Notes under the pieces: model-generated
Seen by the model: the letters and a program-made list of their open reading frames with translations, nothing else
What the model was told of the DNA's origin: nothing
Databases searched by the model: none
Program-made: the position numbers and the translations under genes
Part shown: piece by piece, positions 1 through 6,816 of the stretch
How the letters are laid out: each line of letters opens with the position of its first letter
Position numbering within the stretch: position 1 is the stretch's first letter
Source of the DNA: Thermoguttaceae bacterium
Lineage (GTDB): Bacteria > Planctomycetota > Planctomycetia > Pirellulales > Thermoguttaceae
NCBI GenBank assembly: GCA_017454585.1
Contig: JAFTCU010000030.1
Span: 1 to 19,448, forward strand
Direction: 5' to 3'
Length of the DNA: 19,448 nucleotides

Positions 1-1
1 G

Positions 2-328
2 ATCGCGGAACACAGTCACGTCGTGACCGACGAAGCCCCGGCCAAGATGGAAACCTGGCACGTGCGTTACGGCTCTGCTTACAACTGGTCCGAAGGCGAA
101 CCGACCATTCCGGCCATCAGCAAACCGGCCGCGTCCCAGATCGATTCTATTCACTGCAATCACTGCGAGCTGATCAAGGTCGGCGACGTCCGTGACCTGA
201 ATGAACTCGGCAAGTGGCACTTCCTCCAGGGTGGTCCGGAAGGCGTGATCATCACCGAATCCGCCACGTATCACGACGGAAACGGCTTGCGCTTCTCCAA
301 CCCGAAAATCGGAATCAAAGTCGGCTGA
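2..328 (+). CDS. 3' end of an unrecognised protein (partial, runs off left edge)
   Basis: The frame is open from base 2 to the TGA at 326-328, giving 108 residues. A GTG at 23 is in frame, but the frame has no stop upstream of it, so I treat this as the C-terminus of a longer protein. The visible part is rich in Trp, His and Gly, has a CNHC cluster (SIHCNHCEL) near its middle, and ends with a predicted beta-rich stretch (GVIITESATY, then FSNPKIGIKVG). Codon use looks like genuine coding sequence. I do not recognise the family; the beta-rich end would fit an extracellular or beta-sandwich protein, but that is inference. No clear terminator follows it. Confidence 0.6.
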   Translation: MAEHSHVVTDEAPAKMETWHVRYGSAYNWSEGEPTIPAISKPAASQIDSIHCNHCELIKVGDVRDLNELGKWHFLQGGPEGVIITESATYHDGNGLRFSNPKIGIKVG

Positions 329-346
329 TTTAAAAAAGAGCGGCCT

Positions 347-701
347 CATTACCAACCTGTAGCGCCTAAAGCGTCCTCAAGCCCAAAATTCTCACGGGTT
401 TCAAATTTCGAAATCCGTCTGATAAATTGGTCTCGATTAGAACGTTTTAGGTGGTTATCATGCGTAACATCGGTTCGGCTGTCGGTTTGCGTCTTTGCAG
501 GCTTGCCAGATCCTCCCTGGTTCTGGCTTGTCTGGCTTTCACGATCAGGTACGGCGAAGAGCAGCCTTTGCTCGCGGTTTCCATTTTTTGTCCTAAATCC
601 CATTTTGGTAACTTCTGAATCTATACAGGGTATTGACCAGATTTTCAGAAAAAACAAGAAGGGATAGTTGGCGGGGCAGTATGTGCAACAGGTTGGTAAT
701 G
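347..701. repeat. 14-bp perfect inverted repeat bounding a 355-bp segment
   Basis: CATTACCAACCTGT at 347-360 is the exact reverse complement of ACAGGTTGGTAATG at 688-701. The flanks continue with partial complementarity. The layout resembles the terminal inverted repeats of a small non-autonomous element, but no target-site duplication or transposase gene is visible. It could also be a long-range RNA pairing or chance. Confidence 0.4.
460..618 (+). CDS. Possible 52-residue small protein with hydrophobic N-terminus
   Basis: An ATG at 460 is preceded by AGGTGG (449-454) at suitable spacing and opens a 52-codon frame ending in TGA at 616-618. The translation begins MRNIGSAVGLRLCRLARSSL and runs into a hydrophobic stretch (VLACLAF), which looks like a basic-then-hydrophobic export signal. 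The remainder is short and unlike any family I know. It lies inside the segment bounded by the inverted repeat. It may equally be a chance frame. Confidence 0.2.
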   Translation: MRNIGSAVGLRLCRLARSSLVLACLAFTIRYGEEQPLLAVSIFCPKSHFGNF

Positions 702-735
702 GCCCCGTTCGCAAGGTTTTTCAGGAGATCGTACT

Positions 736-1554
736 ATGTTTCATCGCCGCGCGTTCACGCTCGTTGAGCTTCTGGTCGTGATCGCAATCATCGGGATGCT
801 GATCGGTCTCCTGCTTCCTGCAGTTCAAATGGCCCGGGATGCCGCACGAAGGACGCAGTGTTCGAACAATCTTAAGCAGATCGGGCTGGGAATGCTTCAG
901 CATGAGTGCGCGATGAGAAAGTTTCCACCGTCACACTCGCTCACGCCCGCAAAACACAACTGTCTCTCGCTCATTCTTTCGTATCTGGAACAGGGTAATG
1001 TCGCGATCCAGATGGATTTGACGCTTGACTGGAACAAAGAGCCAAACAAAACGGCGGCCAAGACGAATATCGCGGTTTTTCGCTGTCCCACGACGCCTGA
1101 ACACTCGGACTACATATCCGACTATGCTGCCAACACGAAGATCCAGCCCGCAGTTTACAAGCCTTTCGTAGCCGATGGAAGCGCCAAAAGCCGAAGTTTG
1201 TGGTACGGAATGCTTCGCCCCGATGATCGCGCGCTTACTGTGGCGGAAGTGAAGGATGGTCTTTCCAACACAATGCTCTTTTTCGAAGATTGCGGCCGGC
1301 CCGTTGGTTACACGGACTCCCGACCAGACGGTTCCAAAATCACCGGGGCGCAGTGGGCCGACTATCAGGCGTTTTTCTACTCGCATACGCTTACGGGGAC
1401 CCGCTTCATTAATTGCAACAATCACAACGAGATCTACAGTTTCCACCACGGTGGCTGCTTCTACCTCTACGGTGATGGGTCGGTGCATTTCCACGAGGCG
1501 TCAATCGACCCGGACGTTTTCTTCTCGCTTTTCACGTACAATCAGATGGATTAA
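736..1554 (+). CDS. DUF1559 family pseudopilin-like protein
   Basis: This 272-residue protein belongs to the DUF1559 family that is greatly expanded in Planctomycetota. The N-terminus [20 protein letters not shown] is a type IV prepilin signal: short basic leader, cleavage expected after Ala6, then a hydrophobic helix (about 7-30) carrying the conserved Glu at +5. A typical post-helix stretch follows ([18 protein letters not shown]). The C-terminal H-X9-DG motif is His237 to Asp247-Gly248. It would be processed by a prepilin peptidase and lie in the inner membrane or a pseudopilus; the substrate of these proteins is unknown. AGGAG (723-727) stands 8 bases before the ATG. It is monocistronic and ends at a terminator shared with lpxA. 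Confidence 0.93.
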   Translation: MFHRRAFTLVELLVVIAIIGMLIGLLLPAVQMARDAARRTQCSNNLKQIGLGMLQHECAMRKFPPSHSLTPAKHNCLSLILSYLEQGNVAIQMDLTLDWNKEPNKTAAKTNIAVFRCPTTPEHSDYISDYAANTKIQPAVYKPFVADGSAKSRSLWYGMLRPDDRALTVAEVKDGLSNTMLFFEDCGRPVGYTDSRPDGSKITGAQWADYQAFFYSHTLTGTRFINCNNHNEIYSFHHGGCFYLYGDGSVHFHEASIDPDVFFSLFTYNQMD

Positions 1555-1564
1555 TATTAATAGA

Positions 1565-1599
1565 AAAAGCCCCGGTGAAACATTCTAACCGGGACTTTT
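1565..1599. terminator. Bidirectional hairpin terminator between DUF1559 gene and lpxA
   Basis: CCCGGT (1571-1576) pairs with ACCGGG (1588-1593). After one mismatch the stem extends through AAAAG (1565-1569) and CTTTT (1595-1599). The A-tract and T-tract arms allow it to work on both strands, as expected between two converging genes. Confidence 0.75.
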
Positions 1600-1623
1600 C
1601 TGAAAGGACTTTTCTAAAATCGA

Positions 1624-2520
1624 TCAACCGATCGCGCGAATGGCCGGAGTTTCTTCCGAAGGCGCATCAGGCTGAGAAGCCGGAATTTGCGGAGCGGGTT
1701 TTTCTGTTTCTTCCACCCGAACGAGTTTGAGAGCTTTGCCGGACGTACGGCGTTCGGGCAGGAAACCACGCTTGCTTGCCTTCAGGAATTCCGCATACTC
1801 CGCCGCCAGACCTTCGGGGAAACGTTCAGTCATGAGCGCGATGTTTTCCTGCATTGGCCGTTTTTCTTCATAAAGAAGGCGATAGGCTTCACGGATACGC
1901 TTGATTTCCGCGTTAGGGACGCCCGCGCGGCGCAGACCGATGAGATTCACCCCAACGACCAGCGAGGTACCGCCGTCCACGTTCACAAAAGGCAGAACGT
2001 CCTGAACGATGTGCGAATTGCCGCCGACCATGGCGAACATTCCGATCTGACAAAACTGGTGGATCGCGACTCCACCTGAAATATTGGCGCGGTCACCAAC
2101 GTGGACATGACCAGCAAGCATCGCATTGTTCGTGATGATGACGTGATTTCCGATGACGCAATCGTGAGCGACGTGAGCGTTGACCATCAGAAAGTTTTCG
2201 TCGCCCAGGATGGTGTTTTTATCGGGGTACATCGCACAGTGGACGGTACAATTTTCACGGAAAATGTTTCCGTTTCCGATGATCACTCCGCCGTATTCGC
2301 CGTAGGAATAGATGTGCTGCGGCTTTCCGCCGAGTACTACCCCTTCGTGCAAAGTATTATTTTCGCCAAGCGTCACCCCTTTTTTGACAGAAACCCGCGG
2401 CAGTAAGACGCAGCCGGGACCAATCGTCACTCCTGACTCGATGACACAGAAGGGACCGATTTCCACATCGTCTGCGATTCTTGCTTCGTCGCTAATGATT
2501 GCTGTTGGGTGTGCTTTCAC
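1624..2520 (-). CDS. lpxA: Acyl-[ACP]-UDP-N-acetylglucosamine O-acyltransferase
   Basis: LpxA transfers the 3-hydroxyacyl chain from acyl carrier protein to UDP-GlcNAc, the first committed step of lipid A synthesis, in the cytoplasm. The 298-residue protein shows the hexapeptide-repeat left-handed beta-helix (about 1-190), the conserved segment LMVNAHVAHDC with His116 and presumed catalytic His119 (E. coli His125), the HQFCQIG segment, and a helical C-terminal domain with NLIGLRRAG. It is about 35 residues longer than usual because of a Pro/Glu-rich tail. The start is GTG at 2520; no ATG occurs in the upstream frame before a stop, and AGAGG (2529-2533) lies 8 bases before it. The gene stands alone; lpxD, fabZ and lpxB are not adjacent as they are in many bacteria. 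Confidence 0.95.
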   Translation of the reverse strand: MKAHPTAIISDEARIADDVEIGPFCVIESGVTIGPGCVLLPRVSVKKGVTLGENNTLHEGVVLGGKPQHIYSYGEYGGVIIGNGNIFRENCTVHCAMYPDKNTILGDENFLMVNAHVAHDCVIGNHVIITNNAMLAGHVHVGDRANISGGVAIHQFCQIGMFAMVGGNSHIVQDVLPFVNVDGGTSLVVGVNLIGLRRAGVPNAEIKRIREAYRLLYEEKRPMQENIALMTERFPEGLAAEYAEFLKASKRGFLPERRTSGKALKLVRVEETEKPAPQIPASQPDAPSEETPAIRAIG

Positions 2521-2528
2521 TGAATTAT

Positions 2529-2556
2529 CCTCTGCGGCAGGCCTAAGTTCTGCCGC
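2529..2556 (-). promoter_or_regulatory. Hairpin abutting the lpxA ribosome binding site
   Basis: GCGGCAG (2534-2540) and CTGCCGC (2550-2556) form a perfect 7-bp GC-rich stem with a 9-base loop in the lpxA leader. The stem ends one base from the Shine-Dalgarno AGAGG (2529-2533). This position could modulate ribosome access, though no function is shown. Confidence 0.45.
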
Positions 2557-2622
2557 CGCTTGTGTATTTTCTTTTTAATATCATCCAGCCAAACAAGGCA
2601 AACTTACTTTATAATTGATGAT

Positions 2623-2651
2623 AGTTTACCTCATTTTTGACTTTTTTGCAA
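2623..2651 (-). promoter_or_regulatory. Candidate sigma-70 promoter for lpxA
   Basis: Reading the minus strand, TTGCAA (2651-2646) is followed by a 17-base spacer and TAAACT (2628-2623). This would place the transcript start about 95 bases before the GTG codon, with the RBS hairpin inside the leader. Confidence 0.45.
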
Positions 2652-2922
2652 TATCCTTTAAGAGAAAATCCACAATTGTTTCAAAGTTTTTTCAAATTTC
2701 CCACCAGAAGTTCCTGTTACACAAAATGCGACAGTTGGGGAAGGCGTTTCGCCATGTCCTCTGGCCCCTCCGGTTTATTTATATTTCACATCATTTTCCT
2801 ATATTTTAAAATTTTTTCAAGCCCCCCTTCCTCATTATGTTAAAATAAGCGCAAAAAATTTTAAAGATTTTGACTTTTTTAGAGAAAAAATCGGTTCAGA
2901 TGGTTCTATTTTGATGGGTTAG
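2652..2922. other. AT-rich intergenic spacer between the lpxA and TPR promoters
   Basis: Together with its flanks this belongs to a gap of about 460 bases (2521-2980). The sequence is strongly AT-rich with poly-T and poly-A runs and a short GC-richer island near 2735-2780. Short open frames (for example 2615-2809) have low-complexity translations and no good ribosome binding site, so I see no gene in it. Confidence 0.6.
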
Positions 2923-2931
2923 TGGTATAAT
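2923..2931 (+). promoter_or_regulatory. Extended -10 promoter for the TPR / zinc-ribbon / ATPase unit
   Basis: TGGTATAAT (TATAAT at 2926-2931 with the extended TG at 2923-2924) lies about 50 bases before the ATG at 2981. The -35 region is poor (GGTTCT near 2902), as is common when an extended -10 is present. Confidence 0.55.
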
Positions 2932-2980
2932 AGAGGAAATGGAATTTTGTTTTTAACTCCTAATGAAAGAGAACATCGAT

Positions 2981-3373
2981 ATGGCAGACCTGGAAAAAGA
3001 AACCAAATATGATGAAGCGATCGCGCTGAAGGAAAAGGGAGATGTACTTCAGGCGGTCGAAATGCTGGAACAGCTTTGTGTTGATTTTCCCGACTACGCA
3101 CTTCCGCACGCGGCGCTGAGTATGATTTATTGTAGGCTCGATCAATTCCAGAAATCACTGGATCACGCGGAAATCGTTTGCGAACTGGAGCCGGAAGACC
3201 CCTTCAGTTTTGTCGCAATGAGCGCTCTGGCAATCAAATCCGGTGACCACGCGGGCGCGGAAGAGGCTCTTCAAAAAGCACAGCTTGCCCAACTGCGTTA
3301 CTTCCACGCGCAGGCGGAAGCAGCCAAGACAAAAGCGGCCAATGAGGAAAAAAACGAGGAAACCCATGAGTGA
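2981..3373 (+). CDS. Small TPR-repeat protein
   Basis: The 130-residue protein consists of about three tetratricopeptide-like helical hairpins: residues about 8-40 (core EAIALKEKGDVLQAVEML), about 42-75 (ALSMIYCRLDQFQKSLDHAE) and about 77-108 (AMSALAIKSGDHAGAEEAL), followed by an Ala/Lys/Glu-rich charged tail. No signal peptide is visible, so it is probably cytoplasmic and a protein-binding scaffold. An in-frame ATG at 2963 exists but lacks a Shine-Dalgarno, whereas 2981 has AAGAGA (2967-2972) 8 bases before it, so I chose 2981. Its stop overlaps the start of the next gene (ATGAGTGA), which suggests translational coupling with the zinc-ribbon protein. Confidence 0.85.
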   Translation: MADLEKETKYDEAIALKEKGDVLQAVEMLEQLCVDFPDYALPHAALSMIYCRLDQFQKSLDHAEIVCELEPEDPFSFVAMSALAIKSGDHAGAEEALQKAQLAQLRYFHAQAEAAKTKAANEEKNEETHE

Positions 3374-4103
3374 ATTAATTGTCGTTCGATGTCACGCCTG
3401 TAACGTTGGCATGAAAATCAAGCCGGAATATGCCGGAAAACTCCGCAAGTGCCCAAAATGCGGTGAAATTTTTATCGTTCCGCAGGAAGACGGCCAAACG
3501 ATTGTTCCCCCGCCGGAGGTTTTGGAACAAATTCGCCGGCAAGAGGCAGCGCAAAATTCTGCCGAGCCCAAACCACAGGAACAACCGCAGGAATCGGCTC
3601 CGTCACCCTTTTCCGCTCCGTCTGCAGAAATCGTCGTTCCGGAAGAAGAAACCATTAAGCCGGTGGAGCATCCAAAGCGTCTGAACCCACAATTTCGCTA
3701 CGTGATTTTAAATTCGGAACGAATGATCGCGTACTGGCAAATGAGTACAGGCTGGCAAATCAGCGACGGCTCTCGCCTGGTCCCGGCCAAACGAAACGCT
3801 CAGCTTTTGCCGAAACAGGGCGATTTCCGTTTCATCGAGATGCAGCTCGGCGATGTGGATGGTGAATTTCGCATCACGAAACTCCGTATTTTCCAGCTCG
3901 CAAGTCAATATTCGGTTTCCAAAATCGCAGGAGACGAAGGCGAAGTCCTTACAACGATCACCAAGGCGGCCGGTCTGACTCGCAGCCAAAAAGGCGCTTT
4001 GCTTCAAGGGCTGAAAGCGCATTTTATGCGCAGCGTGTGGGCAGATTCACCCGCGATTTACGATTTTTTGTTCAACGAAGATTTTCACAGCAGTGAGATC
4101 TGA
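3366..4103 (+). CDS. Zinc-ribbon protein with low-complexity linker
   Basis: This 245-residue protein starts with a treble-clef or rubredoxin-like zinc ribbon: Cys9-X2-Cys12 and Cys29-X2-Cys32 (sequence CPKCGEIFIVP), similar to the MJ0042-type ribbons common in Planctomycetota. A Pro/Glu/Gln-rich linker (about 41-105) joins it to a C-terminal domain of about 135 residues that I do not recognise (it contains RMIAYWQMSTGWQISDG). The ATG at 3366 has GAGGA (3356-3360) at 5 bases and overlaps the stop of the TPR gene by 8 bases. The frame stays open upstream of 3366, but that part is only a shadow of the TPR gene. The ATPase gene follows after 45 bases, so the three are probably one transcript. 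No nuclease motif is visible. Confidence 0.85.
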   Translation: MSELIVVRCHACNVGMKIKPEYAGKLRKCPKCGEIFIVPQEDGQTIVPPPEVLEQIRRQEAAQNSAEPKPQEQPQESAPSPFSAPSAEIVVPEEETIKPVEHPKRLNPQFRYVILNSERMIAYWQMSTGWQISDGSRLVPAKRNAQLLPKQGDFRFIEMQLGDVDGEFRITKLRIFQLASQYSVSKIAGDEGEVLTTITKAAGLTRSQKGALLQGLKAHFMRSVWADSPAIYDFLFNEDFHSSEI

Positions 4104-4148
4104 GTCCATCCTCAGCCTCGCGTCGCATTTCATTCCTTCCATTTTCTC

Positions 4149-5486
4149 ATGAAACTCGACACACTTCAAATCACGAATTTTCGCGGCATCCATTCGATGG
4201 ATTTTGAATTTCATCCCCGTATGAATGTCCTGGTGGGGTTCAACGGGGCGGGAAAGTCCACCGTTTTGGATGCTCTGGCGATTTTGCTTTCCCGTTTCGT
4301 CACGCTTCTGCGCCGTGGGAAAAACTCCGGGCGGGACATTTCAGACGGAGATGTTTCGGCTGGCCGGGAGTTTTCCGCCCTTCGGCTCCTGCTTTCCCAT
4401 GAGGACCAATTTTATTCCTGGGGCGTGGTCAAATCTCTGGTCACTTCGGAAAAAGAAAAAACGGACGAAATTCTGCAGAAGGACGCGCCGCACAAGTCCC
4501 AGCCGCTGCGGATCCTGGCCGACGCGATCCGTGCCGAAGTGGAGCAAAGCGGCGAGCAGTGCTCCGTCCCGGTGATGATTTATTACCAGACGAACCGGAT
4601 CGCGCTGAATTTCCCGCGTTACGTCCACACGGACCGCGACTTTTCGCTGATGAGTGTTTATCACGACGCCCTTTCCTGCCGGGCCGATTACCGCGTCCTG
4701 CTCGAATGGTTCCGGGAACGGGAATCGATCGAGGATCGGGAATTTCGCCGCCTCGTGTTGGAAAGTCAGGGCGAAGCGACAAAGGAAATCTCAGAGGTTT
4801 ACCGGGACCCCGCGCTCCAGACGCTTCGCAAGGCCTGGGCGACTTTTATGCCAGAGCTTTCCAACTTCACGATCCAGCCCAATCCTCTACGGTTGGAGGC
4901 CCAAAAAAATGGTGTACCGTTTCGGATCGATCAGCTTTCCGACGGGGAAAAAAGCCTTTTGGCACTGGTCGGCGACATTGCGCGGCGGCTGGCGATCGCC
5001 AACCCGACACTTTCCAACCCGCTTGAGGGGGAAGGAATCATTCTGGTGGATGAGATCGACCTGCATTTTCACCCGAAGCGCCAGCGGATGATCGTCCCGC
5101 AGCTTTTGGAGGTCTTTCCGAACTGCCAGTTCATCATCGCGACGCACTCACCGCAGATACTCGGAAATGTACACGCCGAGTCGATTTTCCTGTTGGTCGA
5201 AAACGAGGATGGGGTAATCGAACTGCGTCGTCCGGAAGAGTCCTATGGAATGACGACAAATGAAATCCTGGAGGACCTGATGGATTCGCCGTCACGTGAG
5301 CCGGGCGAGGAAGAAAAACTCCTTCATCTGTTTGAACTGATCGAACGGCGGAAACTGGCCGAGGCAAAAGCACTGATCGAGGAGATCCGGAACTACAGGA
5401 AATCGGAGCCGAAACTACTGGCAGCAGACGCGAGAATTCAATGTCTGGAAACCAGAATGAAGGAGAAAAAACCGGAAAAGAAATGA
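4149..5486 (+). CDS. AAA ATPase, COG3950-like (RecF/SMC-type P-loop)
   Basis: The 445-residue protein opens with MKLDTLQITNFRGI, the N-terminus of RecF/OLD/SMC-like ATPases. Walker A is GFNGAGKS (30-37), the ABC-type signature is LSDGEKSLLAL (about 262-272), Walker B is ILVDEIDLHFHP (about 298-309) and the switch His is in IIATHSPQIL (about 328-337). The layout matches COG3950, called predicted ATP-binding proteins involved in virulence; related ATPases occur in defence systems such as Septu and Gabija. No Toprim or HNH nuclease domain is fused or adjacent, so a defence role is not supported here. The tail after about residue 390 is charged and helical. There is no Shine-Dalgarno before the ATG, so translation may depend on upstream genes. 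Confidence 0.88.
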   Translation: MKLDTLQITNFRGIHSMDFEFHPRMNVLVGFNGAGKSTVLDALAILLSRFVTLLRRGKNSGRDISDGDVSAGREFSALRLLLSHEDQFYSWGVVKSLVTSEKEKTDEILQKDAPHKSQPLRILADAIRAEVEQSGEQCSVPVMIYYQTNRIALNFPRYVHTDRDFSLMSVYHDALSCRADYRVLLEWFRERESIEDREFRRLVLESQGEATKEISEVYRDPALQTLRKAWATFMPELSNFTIQPNPLRLEAQKNGVPFRIDQLSDGEKSLLALVGDIARRLAIANPTLSNPLEGEGIILVDEIDLHFHPKRQRMIVPQLLEVFPNCQFIIATHSPQILGNVHAESIFLLVENEDGVIELRRPEESYGMTTNEILEDLMDSPSREPGEEEKLLHLFELIERRKLAEAKALIEEIRNYRKSEPKLLAADARIQCLETRMKEKKPEKK

Positions 5487-5620
5487 ATTACAGGGGCGAT
5501 GCCGGGAGTCTCGTCCCAGTATTCGCTCCCTCCTCTTAAATCGATTGTGACGAATTTTCAGAATATTCCTCAATTACGGTCTGTAAAATGCCGAAAATTT
5601 AAAAGTCTTTAGAGTCTCTA

Positions 5621-5653
5621 TGTACAGATATTTTAAAGACAGAAATTTGTACA
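5621..5653. promoter_or_regulatory. Pair of TGTACA palindromes upstream of the Tyr-rich protein gene
   Basis: TGTACA occurs at 5621-5626 and 5648-5653, 27 bases centre to centre, in the 220-base gap before the gene at 5707. Such spaced palindromes can be operator half-sites. No clear sigma-70 promoter stands out beside them, and the rest of the gap shows nothing else. Confidence 0.2.
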
Positions 5654-5706
5654 GTGTGTCCTAATGGAGGCTTAGGCTTTCAGAGTACCATGGATCGAGG
5701 TTTTTT

Positions 5707-6090
5707 ATGATTCGTCATTTGCCGATTTTGCTGTTGGCGGCTGCGCTTTTCGCCGTTTTTGTGAACGACGCTTCTGCGCGCCAGCCTCGCGGAATAGGAA
5801 TGTTTGGACCGACGGGACCGGGAACGACCTATAATAACTATACGCCAGCGTATGGTGAGCACTGGGGGAAGAATTACAACACCCAGGACTGGAATCGTTT
5901 CTACCACTATCCCTACATTTACTACCCGCAGAATTACTATCCGGCCACGTATTACCGCAGTGCGGATAATATGTACTACCGATATCCGCCGGAAATGCGT
6001 ATTCCGATTTACGACAAGAAGAACTACAATTTCTACCCGGAACCGCATCCATATCACGATGGATTCCACTACACGGTCGATATTTTCTGA
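5707..6090 (+). CDS. Tyr-rich small secreted protein
   Basis: This 127-residue protein has a clear Sec signal peptide (MIRHLPILLLAAALFAVFVN, cleavage expected after ASA at residue 24). The mature part contains 21 tyrosines, many as YY or YxY pairs (NRFYHYPYIYYPQNYYPATY), together with Asn, Pro and His, and has no Cys. It is probably periplasmic or extracellular; Tyr/Pro/Asn-rich composition is common in surface, coat or adhesive proteins, but I recognise no family. GAGG (5697-5700) lies 6 bases before the ATG. It is monocistronic, with a strong intrinsic terminator just downstream. Confidence 0.85.
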   Translation: MIRHLPILLLAAALFAVFVNDASARQPRGIGMFGPTGPGTTYNNYTPAYGEHWGKNYNTQDWNRFYHYPYIYYPQNYYPATYYRSADNMYYRYPPEMRIPIYDKKNYNFYPEPHPYHDGFHYTVDIF

Positions 6091-6107
6091 GAAATCAGAA
6101 ACGCAAG

Positions 6108-6142
6108 GAGCCAGACGTTAAGCGCGTCTGGCTCTTTTTTTT
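6108..6142 (+). terminator. Strong intrinsic terminator
   Basis: GAGCCAGACG (6108-6117) pairs perfectly with CGTCTGGCTC (6125-6134) around a 7-base loop, followed at once by eight T (6135-6142). The A residues before the stem can extend the pairing into the T run. It ends the transcript of the Tyr-rich protein gene. Confidence 0.93.
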
Positions 6143-6162
6143 AGAAAACATTTCACCCCCCC

Positions 6163-6190
6163 TTGATTCCCAGCCGGGATGACGTATAAT
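6163..6190 (+). promoter_or_regulatory. Sigma-70 promoter for the His/Cys-rich protein gene
   Basis: TTGATT (6163-6168), a 16-base spacer and a consensus TATAAT (6185-6190) lie about 35 bases before the ATG at 6225, immediately after the preceding terminator. Confidence 0.7.
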
Positions 6191-6224
6191 AGTAATTTAG
6201 AGATTTATTTCATTGGAGACGGCC

Positions 6225-6662
6225 ATGTTTGATCCGTTAAATTTCCGGAAGTTCTCGCATACACAAAAAGCGTGTACGTGGGCTTTTGCGGCCATTTACG
6301 GATTTTTGTCTGTCTTTGGAATGGGACTCCACATTTTAGTGCCGGAGCATCACGGTCATTGTGAATGTCATGCGGAATTTTGTGGACACGATTCTCACGA
6401 TACACATGATTCCGAAACGGAACTGCTGGCACTGGAGTCGGAATTCCACGCGGAATTTTCTCATTCCGCAGATTTCTGTCCGATTTGCCAGTTTTTTCTG
6501 ACGCATACTCCGCTTTCCAGCAAGGCGATCTCACTGCCGCTCTATAAGACGGTCACCCGTTTTGTTTCGTTCTTTTATCGGATCCACACTTCTGAAGTAC
6601 TTTCCTCTTTTTCTGTTCGCGCGCCGCCGGTGCTCTGTGATTCATTGCTTCGTTTTGAGTAG
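6225..6662 (+). CDS. His/Cys-rich single-pass membrane protein, DUF2946-like
   Basis: This 145-residue protein has one membrane segment (about 17-39) followed by a probable metal-binding region: His42, His43, His45, Cys46, Cys48, His49, Cys53, His55, His58 and His61 lie in 20 residues. A second site has His75, His80 and the motif FCPIC (Cys85, Cys88). The tail contains RAPP. The CPIC plus RAPP layout resembles the DUF2946 family of small membrane proteins; this is a recollection of the family, not a search. Zinc or copper binding outside the inner membrane is inferred. The ATG at 6225 has GGAG (6215-6218) 6 bases upstream; a TTG at 6213 lies on the Shine-Dalgarno itself and is unlikely. A DUF1559 gene with a His-rich insert follows after 154 bases. 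Confidence 0.85.
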   Translation: MFDPLNFRKFSHTQKACTWAFAAIYGFLSVFGMGLHILVPEHHGHCECHAEFCGHDSHDTHDSETELLALESEFHAEFSHSADFCPICQFFLTHTPLSSKAISLPLYKTVTRFVSFFYRIHTSEVLSSFSVRAPPVLCDSLLRFE

Positions 6663-6816
6663 TCTGTTTACCGTACCAGTCCACGATCTGTGTCCGTAGT
6701 CGTCGTTTGGGCTTCGGAGATATTGTGGAAATTTACCCCCACCATTCCTCCGATGGCAGAAATCTGACTACAGACCTCAGACGATAGACTCATCGAATCA
6801 CTAAAGAGGAAATACT

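Larger units (their letters stand above)
329..735. other. Gene-poor stretch before the first DUF1559 gene
   Basis: About 400 bases without a convincing gene. It holds a 14-bp perfect inverted repeat (347-360 and 688-701), a possible 52-codon reading frame at 460-618, and the ribosome binding site AGGAG (723-727) of the next gene. An open frame on the minus strand (349-714) begins with TTG, has no visible Shine-Dalgarno and gives a low-complexity translation, so I do not call it. Confidence 0.6.

Noticed and set aside
349..714. Minus-strand open frame of 121 codons in the gene-poor stretch
   Set aside because: TTG start, no Shine-Dalgarno, low-complexity translation; it only coincides with the inverted-repeat segment.
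2615..2809. Open frame of 64 codons in the AT-rich spacer
   Set aside because: Phe/Ile/Lys-rich translation typical of AT-rich non-coding sequence, with no ribosome binding site.
4149..5486. Septu or Gabija defence system
   Set aside because: The ATPase type fits, but there is no HNH, Toprim or helicase partner in the flanking 220 bases downstream or in the two genes upstream.
6163..6224. Zur box upstream of the His/Cys-rich gene
   Set aside because: The TATAAT region is AT-rich but does not show the symmetrical Zur palindrome.
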